Source of the DNA: JAWVZU01 sp033722075
GTDB taxonomy: Bacteria; Pseudomonadota; Gammaproteobacteria; Xanthomonadales; SZUA-38
DNA: 12,022 nt
Direction: 5' to 3'
Assembly: GCA_033722075.1 (NCBI GenBank)
Contig: JAWVZU010000108.1
Coordinates: forward strand, 1-12,022
Shown: positions 6,040-12,022 of the stretch, piece after piece
Layout of the letters: each line of letters starts with the position of its first letter
How positions within the stretch are numbered: the first letter of the stretch is position 1
Made by a program: the position numbers and the translations under genes
Notes under the pieces: generated by a model
The model's input: the letters and a program-made list of their open reading frames with translations, nothing else
Told to the model about the DNA's origin: nothing
Databases searched by the model: none

Positions 6040-7125
6040 TCAGGCCTCCCGGCGCAGGCCCCACACCGCGATGCCGATCAGCGCAAGGCTCGGTGCGAAC
6101 GCCATCAGCGCAGGGTCGATGCGGTATACCTGCCCGATATTCACGGCGATCCGGTTGGCCAGGTAGAAGCCGACGCCCAGCAGCATCCCGAGGAACAGGC
6201 GCTGCCCCAACCCCCCGCTACGCAAGGACCCGAATACGAACGGCATTCCCGCAAGAATGATCACAATGGCGGTGACCGGATAGGCCAGCCGAGCCCAGAG
6301 CGCCGCCCGATAGGCGGAGGAATCCAGTCCGTTGCGTTCCAGGTAATCGACATAGGGCTTGAGTTCGGCCAGGGCCAAGTGCCGAGGTCGCGCCACTGCC
6401 GTGGTGAGCACGTCGGGCTCGATCAGGCTGGGCCAGCGCTCCTCCGCCACGACCTCGACGGTGACCCGCTCGGGCGTCAGCCGTGAACGCCGCACGCCCT
6501 GCAGGACCCAGGTGTCGCCGTCGTGGACGGCGAGATCCGCCTGCGCCATGTCGGTCAGACGGCCCTCCTGGAACTGGAAGATGTCGATGTCCGCGAGCGT
6601 CACCGAACCCGCGGGCGACGTACCGACGACCGGCCTGCGGGCATTGATGAAACGCTGCCCGTCCCGGACCCAGAGCGAGGTATCGCCGGCAATCGCAAGG
6701 TCATCCGACTGGGCCGAAATGCGCAGCGATTGAGCCATTCTCTCGGTGGTGGGGGCCAGCAGCTCGCCAAGCATCACCACCGGGACCAGCAGCACCGCGG
6801 TGCTGAGCACGACACCCAGGGCGATCCGCAGCCGGGACATGCCGGCCGCACGGTAGGCCACGAGTTCACTACCGGCGGCGAGCCCGCCGATTCCGAGCAG
6901 GGCACCGACGACGGTCGCCACCGGGAACAGGTCATAGGCGCGCCGGGGCAGGGTCAGGGCAACGAATCCCATGACGTGACTGATGCCGTAGCGACCCTTG
7001 CCGACATCGCCCAGTTCGCCGATCACAGCGAAGAAGACGTCGAGCGCCAGCAGCACCGCCAGGGCAAGGAGAATCCCGGCCGCCGCGGTACGTCCCAGGT
7101 GCCGGTCGGAGATTCGGCCGATCAT
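6040..7125 (-). CDS. lptG: LPS export ABC transporter permease LptG
   Basis: The product is 361 aa, the normal length for LptG. With LptF and the LptB ATPase it forms the inner-membrane complex that extracts lipopolysaccharide and passes it to the LptC-LptA-LptD bridge. Six membrane helices are visible at about 13-36, 66-90, 99-122, 278-299, 308-330 and 337-356, with a periplasmic beta-jellyroll domain of about 150 residues between helices 3 and 4. The coupling region SELVAYRAAGMSRLRIALG after helix 2 and AYPVTAIVIILAGMPFVFGS in helix 4 match the YjgP/YjgQ family. It overlaps lptF by 4 nt (ATGA), so translation is coupled. Its stop lies 10 nt from the stop of the convergent RDD gene, and no clear terminator hairpin is seen there. 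Confidence 0.95.
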   Translation of the reverse strand: MIGRISDRHLGRTAAAGILLALAVLLALDVFFAVIGELGDVGKGRYGISHVMGFVALTLPRRAYDLFPVATVVGALLGIGGLAAGSELVAYRAAGMSRLRIALGVVLSTAVLLVPVVMLGELLAPTTERMAQSLRISAQSDDLAIAGDTSLWVRDGQRFINARRPVVGTSPAGSVTLADIDIFQFQEGRLTDMAQADLAVHDGDTWVLQGVRRSRLTPERVTVEVVAEERWPSLIEPDVLTTAVARPRHLALAELKPYVDYLERNGLDSSAYRAALWARLAYPVTAIVIILAGMPFVFGSLRSGGLGQRLFLGMLLGVGFYLANRIAVNIGQVYRIDPALMAFAPSLALIGIAVWGLRREA

Positions 7126-8201
7126 GCGACCGCCGCCCTACGGCCCCGCCGCGACGGCGGACGCAGGAGAATCGCCACCGCCACCAGGGCGATCAACGGC
7201 AGCCAGGAAAGCCCCAGCCAGACCGGGACCTGGCCGTTCTCGATCCATGTCCGGCCGAGCGCCAGCAGATTGGCATAAACGACATAGACCGCAATCCCCA
7301 GGGTCAGGTTGCCGTAATAGCCGGAGCGCGGGCGGCTGCGCGCCAGGGGCACGGCCAGCATGGAAAGCACGATCAAGGCCAGCGCCGGCGCAAAGCGCCA
7401 GTGGATTTCAGCCCACGCCGCCAGGTCCGCTTCTTCCAGAAGCCTCGACAGGCGTTTCGCTTCCTGCTTGTTGGTCGAGCCCGGCCCGGTACGCTCGGGT
7501 ACGCGTACGTCATTGCGCGCAAAACGCATCATCCGGAAATCGGCTTCCCCCGGCACGCCTTCACTGCGCGTACCGTCGATCAGGGCGAGATATTTCGCAC
7601 CGCTCACCGGGTCCTGGTACTGGAATCCCTCGCGGGCGGTGATGATGTCCTTGCGCCCGTCGCGATCGATATGAACGAAGGCATTGTGGAAAACGCCGCC
7701 CGGCTCGACGGCCTCGACATAGACGACACTGTCCTCGGTGGCGATTGCCTGGAACCGGCCCGGCTGCAGGCCGGAAACGGACACCCGGGTCGTCGCCTCC
7801 GCGACCGCCGTGCGGGCAGTGCGCTCGGCCCAGGGTGAGATCCAGAATCCCAGCACCAGCAATACCACCGTCAGGGGCATCACCAGGCGAAACAGGGGGC
7901 GCAGCAACTGGACTTCCGATACACCGCAGGCGGTCATGACCACCATCTCGCTGTCCCGGTAGAGTCGTCCCAGCGTCATCAGGATGGACAGGAACAAGGC
8001 CAGCGGTACGAGGACGGTCAGGGCGCCCAGGCTGCGCAAGCCCAGCTGGCTCAGCAGCAGATCCGCCGGGACCTTGCCCCTGGCGACATCGGCCAGCGTA
8101 TCACCCAGGAACAGGCCCACCGTCGTCAACAGCAGGATGGCCGTTACCGCCAGCAGGCTTCGGCTGATCTCGTTCAAGAGGTAGCGGTCGAGAATCGACA
8201 T
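7122..8201 (-). CDS. lptF: LPS export ABC transporter permease LptF
   Basis: The product is 359 aa, the partner permease of LptG in LptB2FG. Membrane helices are at about 12-34, 56-80, 103-122, 270-288, 297-317 and 327-347. The loop YRDSEMVVMTACGVSEVQLL after helix 2 is the site expected to contact LptB. The periplasmic jellyroll domain (about 125-265) includes GRFQAIATEDSVVYVEAVEP and QYQDPVSGAKYLALIDG. Helix 4 (APALALIVLSMLAVPLARSR) carries the family pattern. LptF is told from LptG by this loop, by its upstream place, and by the E. coli-like arrangement divergent from pepA. The ATG at 8201 lacks a good Shine-Dalgarno sequence, but the MSILDRYLLNEI opening is typical of LptF and fixes the start. 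Confidence 0.95.
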   Translation of the reverse strand: MSILDRYLLNEISRSLLAVTAILLLTTVGLFLGDTLADVARGKVPADLLLSQLGLRSLGALTVLVPLALFLSILMTLGRLYRDSEMVVMTACGVSEVQLLRPLFRLVMPLTVVLLVLGFWISPWAERTARTAVAEATTRVSVSGLQPGRFQAIATEDSVVYVEAVEPGGVFHNAFVHIDRDGRKDIITAREGFQYQDPVSGAKYLALIDGTRSEGVPGEADFRMMRFARNDVRVPERTGPGSTNKQEAKRLSRLLEEADLAAWAEIHWRFAPALALIVLSMLAVPLARSRPRSGYYGNLTLGIAVYVVYANLLALGRTWIENGQVPVWLGLSWLPLIALVAVAILLRPPSRRGRRAAVA

Positions 8202-8274
8202 GGCGGGTTATGGTAGCGAAACTGCCTCGGCAAGGCCCGGGCTGGTTTTCTGGCGCATGGCGGATAGACTATGC

Positions 8275-8286
8275 TGCTGGCCAGCA
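8275..8286. repeat. 12-bp perfect palindrome in the lptF/pepA gap
   Basis: TGCTGGCCAGCA is a perfect inverted repeat without spacer and abuts the possible pepA -10 box. Its place would suit a repressor site acting on one or both promoters. A palindrome of this length in GC-rich DNA can arise by chance, and I do not recognise it as the site of a known regulator. Confidence 0.5.
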
Positions 8287-8344
8287 AATCCGCTGTGAAT
8301 CCCCTGCCCCGCAGGCGGAATCCCACCAGAAATACGGAATTCGA

Positions 8345-8349
8345 AGAGG
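8345..8349 (+). promoter_or_regulatory. Shine-Dalgarno that fixes the pepA start
   Basis: AGAGG lies 5 nt ahead of the ATG at 8355. The reading frame stays open upstream to an ATG at 8271, which has no ribosome site, so this motif decides for the inner start. Confidence 0.65.
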
Positions 8350-8354
8350 TATCG

Positions 8355-9827
8355 ATGGAATACGCCACCAGCTCTGCGCCCCTGTCTGAACTCGAGGTCG
8401 ATTGCGCCGTGATCGGCGTGACGCCCGCAGGCCCGCTACCCGGCTCCGGGCCGCTGGGCGAGGCGGCAACGTCCGAACTGGCGCGCATGATCGAAGCCAG
8501 GACGATCGACACCCGCCACGCCAAGGTCCAGCTGCTGCCGCTGCCGAAGGGCCAGCCGGTGCAGCATGTATTGGCCGTCGGACTGGGCGGCAAGCCCCTC
8601 TCCCCGGCGGAGTTCCGGAAGGCCTGCGAGGCCGCAGGAAAGGCCCTGCGCGACCGGCATTGTGCCCGCGTGGTCAACCTGCTGGCTCACGCGGAGGTCA
8701 CCGACCGGGCGGAAGCCTGGAAAGTGCGACAGGTCCTGCTCGGCTTCGACGCCGGCGCCTATCGCTATGTCGCGACCAAGAAAAAGCCCAGCGAGGCCGG
8801 GCCGGGAACCGAGTCGGTCCTGATCCACTCCAGCGAGGCGCAAGCGGAGGCACTTCGCGAGGCTTCCGCGATCGCCCGGGGGATGGCACTGGCACGGGAA
8901 CTGGGTAACCTGCCGCCCAACATCTGTACGCCCGAACACCTGGCGGTCCAGGCCCGGGAAATTGCCGATCGCTACTCCAGCGTGAGCGTGGAAATCCTCG
9001 ATCGCCAGGAGATGGAGGAGCTCGGCATGGGCGCCCTGCTGGCGGTCGCCTCCGGCAGTCGCAACGAACCGCGCCTGATCATCCTGCGTCACCAGGGTAC
9101 GGGCAGCGATGACGCACCCTACGCCCTGGTGGGCAAGGGAATCACCTTCGACACCGGGGGCATTTCGATCAAGCCCCGCCAGGGAATGGAGGAAATGAAA
9201 TACGACATGTGCGGCGGTGCGGGTGTATTCGGAGCCTTCCTCAGCTGCGCCGAGCTGAACCTGCCGATCAACGTCGTCGCGGCCAGTCCCGCCGTGGAGA
9301 ACATGCCCGACGGCGCAGCCTGCCGGCCGGCAGACGTCGTCACCACCCTTTCCGGGCAAACCGTGGAGATTCTCAACACCGATGCGGAAGGTCGCCTGAT
9401 CCTGTGTGACACCCTGACCTACGTCCAGCGCTACCAGCCCCGGACCATCATCGACACGGCCACCCTCACGGGCGCCTGTGTCGTGGCCCTGGGCCAGCAC
9501 GCCAGCGGTCTGATGACCCCGGACGATGCGCTGGCCGACGAACTGTTGAGTGCCGGCGAGGCCATCCACGATCGGGCCTGGCGGCTGCCTCTCTGGGACG
9601 AGTACCAGGAGCAGCTCGACACCCCCTATGCCGACTTCTCCAACCTCGGCGGCATGCCGGCGGGGGCAATCACGGCCGGCTGCTTCCTGGCGCGTTTTTG
9701 CGAGGATGCCCGCTGGGCTCACCTCGACGTCGCCGGATCGGCCTGGATCGGCGGGACCCGGGATGGGGCGACGGGAAGACCGGCGGGTATCCTGGCCCAG
9801 TACCTGATCGATCGCGCCGGGGGCTGA
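8355..9827 (+). CDS. pepA: Leucyl aminopeptidase PepA (peptidase M17)
   Basis: The product is 490 aa (E. coli PepA is 503), a cytoplasmic hexameric two-metal aminopeptidase that trims N-terminal residues, leucine above all. The full active-site set is present: Lys261, Asp266 and Lys273 in VGKGITFDTGGISIKP, Asp284 in KYDMCGGAGV, and Asp343, Glu345 and Arg347 in NTDAEGRL. These match E. coli Lys270, Asp275, Lys282, Asp293, Asp352, Glu354 and Arg356 with a constant offset of nine. An N-terminal macro-like domain of about 160 residues precedes the catalytic domain. In E. coli PepA also binds DNA as a helper of Xer recombination at plasmid cer sites and in carAB control; whether this one does so cannot be told from sequence. 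It is divergent from lptF and followed after 19 nt by valS, probably in one transcript. Confidence 0.96.
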   Translation: MEYATSSAPLSELEVDCAVIGVTPAGPLPGSGPLGEAATSELARMIEARTIDTRHAKVQLLPLPKGQPVQHVLAVGLGGKPLSPAEFRKACEAAGKALRDRHCARVVNLLAHAEVTDRAEAWKVRQVLLGFDAGAYRYVATKKKPSEAGPGTESVLIHSSEAQAEALREASAIARGMALARELGNLPPNICTPEHLAVQAREIADRYSSVSVEILDRQEMEELGMGALLAVASGSRNEPRLIILRHQGTGSDDAPYALVGKGITFDTGGISIKPRQGMEEMKYDMCGGAGVFGAFLSCAELNLPINVVAASPAVENMPDGAACRPADVVTTLSGQTVEILNTDAEGRLILCDTLTYVQRYQPRTIIDTATLTGACVVALGQHASGLMTPDDALADELLSAGEAIHDRAWRLPLWDEYQEQLDTPYADFSNLGGMPAGAITAGCFLARFCEDARWAHLDVAGSAWIGGTRDGATGRPAGILAQYLIDRAGG

Positions 9828-9846
9828 CCCGACGGAGGACCGCGCC

Positions 9847-12022
9847 ATGGACAAGAGCTTCGATCCGCACAAAATCGAACAGCGCTGGTACGCCTTCTGG
9901 GAGGAGAGCGGCCATTTCGAACCGGGGGCGGAGGGCGAACCCTACTGCATCATGCTGCCGCCGCCCAATGTCACCGGTCGGCTGCACATGGGCCACGCCT
10001 TCCAGGACACGCTGATGGACGCCCTGGTGCGCTTTCATCGCATGGAAGGCGACCGTTCCCTCTGGCAGTGCGGAACCGACCATGCGGGGATCGCGACCCA
10101 GATGGTCGTGGAGCGTCAGCTGGCGGCGCAGGGCCGGCACCGCCGCGACCTCGGCCGGGACAAGTTCGTCGAGGCGGTCTGGAAATGGAAGGGACAGTCC
10201 GGCGGCGAGATCACCCGGCAAATGCGTCGCCTGGGGGCTTCCGTGGACTGGAGCACCGAGCGCTTCACCATGGACGAGGGCCTTTCCGCGGCAGTTCGCA
10301 AGGTCTTCGTCGACTTACATAAGGAAGGACTGATCTATCGCGGCAAGCGCCTCGTGAACTGGGACCCGGTGTTGCATACGGCCCTGTCCGATCTGGAGGT
10401 CATCTCGGAAGAGGAAGACGGCCACCTGTGGCATCTGCGCTATCCCTACGCCGACGGCAAGGGCCACGTCATCGTCGCGACCACGCGACCGGAGACCATG
10501 CTGGGGGATACGGCCGTCGCGGTGCATCCCGATGATGAGCGCTATGCGAATCTCGTCGGCCGCTCGGTCATCCTGCCGCTGGCCGATCGCGAAATCCCGG
10601 TCGTCGCAGACGAGCACGTGGATCCGGAATTCGGCACCGGGTGCGTCAAGATCACCCCTGGGCACGATTTCGACGACTACGAGGTCGGTCGGCGCCACGA
10701 CCTGCCGGTCATCAACATCCTGAACGACGACGCCACGCTGAACGAGAACGCCCCGGCACAGTTCCGCGGCATGGACCGCTTCGACGCGCGCCGAGAGATG
10801 GTGGCAGAACTGGAGCGGCTGGACCTCCTTGAGAAGATCGAGAAGCACCGCCTGAAAGTGCCTCGCGGCGACCGGTCGGGCGCCGTGCTGGAGCCGTACC
10901 TCACCGATCAGTGGTTCGTCGATCTCACCCGAGAGGAAACCGCCGACGGGCGACCCGGCGGCCATCGCAAGATCACCGAGCCGGCCATCGCGGCAGTCGA
11001 AACCGGCGCCATCCGCTTCGTGCCCGGCAACTGGACCAAGACCTACTACGAATGGATGCACAACATCCAGGACTGGTGCATCAGCCGCCAGCTGTGGTGG
11101 GGGCATCGGATTCCGGCCTGGTACGACTCGGACGGCAACGTCTACGTCGGTGAATCGGAGGCGGCCGTGCGCGAACTGTACGACCTGGGCGACCGCGAAC
11201 TGACCCGGGACCCGGACGTCCTCGACACCTGGTTCTCCTCCGCCCTGTGGCCTTTTTCGACCCTGGGATGGCCGGAAGACACCGACCGACTGAAGGTGTT
11301 CTATCCCACATCGGTGCTGGTAACCGGTTTCGACATCATCTTCTTCTGGGTGGCCCGGATGATCATGATGGGTCTCAAGTTCATGGGCGACGTCCCGTTC
11401 CGGGAAGTCTACATCCACGGTCTCATTCGGGATGCCCATGGGCAGAAGATGTCCAAGTCCAAGGGCAACATCCTGGATCCTCTGGACCTGATCGACGGCA
11501 TCGACCTGGAATCGCTGGTGGAGAAGCGAACCACCGGCCTGATGCAGCCGCAGATGGCTCCGGCCATTGAAAAGGCCACCCGCGAGGATTTTCCCGACGG
11601 CCTCAAGGCTTACGGCACGGACGCCCTGCGCTTCACCTTTGCCGCGCTGGCCACCCAGGGCCGGGACATCCGCTTCGACGTCGGCCGAATCGAGGGCTAT
11701 CGCAATTTCTGCAACAAGCTCTGGAATGCCGCCCGCTACGTGCTGATGAATGCGGAAGGCGAACCGGTCGATCCGCGCAGCGAACATCGATCCACCTTCG
11801 ATCGCTGGATCCTCAGCTGCCTCGAACAGACCATCGCCCGGACCCGGGAGCACCTGCGCGATTACCGCTTCGATCTCGCGGCCCAGGCCATCTATGAATT
11901 CACCTGGAACGAGTACTGCGACTGGTACTTGGAACTGACCAAACCGGTCCTTTACGGCGAGGACGAAGCCGCCAAGCGGGCGACCCGCTTCGTCCTCCTG
12001 ACGGTGCTGGAGAACCTCCTCC
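9847..12022 (+). CDS. valS: Valyl-tRNA synthetase, N-terminal three quarters (3' end beyond right edge)
   Basis: ValS charges tRNA-Val with valine and hydrolyses misactivated threonine. The visible part is 725 codons of an expected total near 950. The class I HIGH motif is HMGH (47-50, in PPPNVTGRLHMGH), followed by GTDHAGIATQMVVE. The editing domain shows TTRPETM (212-218) and GTGCVKITPGHDFDDYEVG (from 263). The catalytic fold resumes at DWCISRQLWWGHRIPAWY and LDTWFSSALWPFSTLGWP. KMSKS is at 534-538 in GQKMSKSKGN. The anticodon-binding domain starts near FDRWILSCLEQTI. The cut removes the rest of that domain and the C-terminal coiled-coil arm. GGAGG (9834-9838) lies 8 nt ahead of the ATG. 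It follows pepA by 19 nt; in E. coli holC lies between them, but here there is no room for it. Confidence 0.97.
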   Translation, partial: MDKSFDPHKIEQRWYAFWEESGHFEPGAEGEPYCIMLPPPNVTGRLHMGHAFQDTLMDALVRFHRMEGDRSLWQCGTDHAGIATQMVVERQLAAQGRHRRDLGRDKFVEAVWKWKGQSGGEITRQMRRLGASVDWSTERFTMDEGLSAAVRKVFVDLHKEGLIYRGKRLVNWDPVLHTALSDLEVISEEEDGHLWHLRYPYADGKGHVIVATTRPETMLGDTAVAVHPDDERYANLVGRSVILPLADREIPVVADEHVDPEFGTGCVKITPGHDFDDYEVGRRHDLPVINILNDDATLNENAPAQFRGMDRFDARREMVAELERLDLLEKIEKHRLKVPRGDRSGAVLEPYLTDQWFVDLTREETADGRPGGHRKITEPAIAAVETGAIRFVPGNWTKTYYEWMHNIQDWCISRQLWWGHRIPAWYDSDGNVYVGESEAAVRELYDLGDRELTRDPDVLDTWFSSALWPFSTLGWPEDTDRLKVFYPTSVLVTGFDIIFFWVARMIMMGLKFMGDVPFREVYIHGLIRDAHGQKMSKSKGNILDPLDLIDGIDLESLVEKRTTGLMQPQMAPAIEKATREDFPDGLKAYGTDALRFTFAALATQGRDIRFDVGRIEGYRNFCNKLWNAARYVLMNAEGEPVDPRSEHRSTFDRWILSCLEQTIARTREHLRDYRFDLAAQAIYEFTWNEYCDWYLELTKPVLYGEDEAAKRATRFVLLTVLENLL

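Larger units (their letters stand above)
8202..8354 (+). promoter_or_regulatory. Divergent lptF / pepA promoter region
   Basis: This 153-nt gap separates two genes read in opposite directions, so it should hold a promoter for each. On the plus strand TAGACT (8265-8270) or TATGCT (8270-8275) could be a -10 box for pepA, with no convincing -35. On the minus strand TAGTCT (8271-8266) and TACCAT near 8215 are the best -10 guesses for lptF. A perfect 12-bp palindrome lies at 8275-8286. None of the boxes is strong, so the feature rests on layout more than on motifs. Confidence 0.4.

Noticed and set aside
8271..8354. In-frame ATG at 8271 that would lengthen PepA by 28 residues
   Set aside because: It has no ribosome site and overlaps the likely promoter, while the ATG at 8355 has AGAGG at 5 nt and gives the expected family N-terminus.
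1..9827. Presence of both xerD and pepA, whose E. coli products work together at plasmid cer sites
   Set aside because: They are about 8 kb apart in separate transcription units among housekeeping genes, and no cer- or dif-like site was recognised, so the pairing is probably a coincidence.
8436..9872. Minus-strand open frame (about 478 codons) opposite pepA
   Set aside because: PepA on the plus strand has every active-site residue. The antisense frame shows no family signature and arises from GC-rich third positions.
10315..11853. Minus-strand open frame (about 512 codons) opposite valS
   Set aside because: ValS is unmistakable on the plus strand (HMGH, KMSKS and editing motifs). The antisense frame has no recognisable domain.
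1..12022. Mobile elements, CRISPR arrays, tRNA genes or phage modules
   Set aside because: No spaced direct repeats, transposase motifs, cloverleaf-like sequence or shift in base composition was seen; the window is densely filled with chromosomal core genes.

Overview
The window is a compact, GC-rich stretch of bacterial chromosome. The order lptG-lptF <-> pepA-valS is the classic gammaproteobacterial neighbourhood, and the TonB cluster resembles the TonB2-type clusters of Vibrio and Alteromonadales. GC content and codon use look uniform throughout, with no sign of transfer. A high-GC member of the Gammaproteobacteria (Xanthomonadales/Chromatiales-like) is a reasonable guess, but the genus cannot be fixed from this sequence. 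I see no tRNA, rRNA, insertion sequence, prophage or CRISPR array.

Left part (1-5377, all on the minus strand). Reading in the direction of transcription from 5377 down, six tightly packed genes encode an energy-transducing machine of the inner membrane and periplasm: a DUF3450 coiled-coil periplasmic protein, a TtpC-like ExbB-family protein with a large periplasmic coiled-coil domain, a short ExbB, an ExbD, a TonB and a secreted TPR protein. Junctions are 4-nt or 17-nt overlaps or gaps of 4 to 21 nt, almost every start has a good Shine-Dalgarno sequence, and the set ends at a strong rho-independent terminator (318-345). Together they would use the proton gradient to drive outer-membrane transport through TonB. 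After the terminator, and possibly overlapping it, lies the 5' part of xerD, which runs off the left edge.

Middle (5378-6029). A roughly 240-nt AT-richer region separates the TonB operon from a small plus-strand gene for an RDD-family membrane protein and must hold divergent promoters. The RDD gene converges on lptG with only 10 nt between stop codons.

Right part (6040-12022). lptF and lptG (minus strand, 4-nt overlap) encode the two membrane subunits of the LPS-exporting LptB2FG transporter. Divergent from them, across about 150 nt, are pepA (M17 leucyl aminopeptidase) and valS (valyl-tRNA synthetase, cut by the right edge). The holC gene that sits between pepA and valS in E. coli is absent.

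Most of the window is housekeeping. The parts worth a second look are the expanded TonB cluster with two ExbB-type channel proteins, and the unusual 5' end of xerD, whose only standard start codon lies upstream of the preceding operon's terminator.
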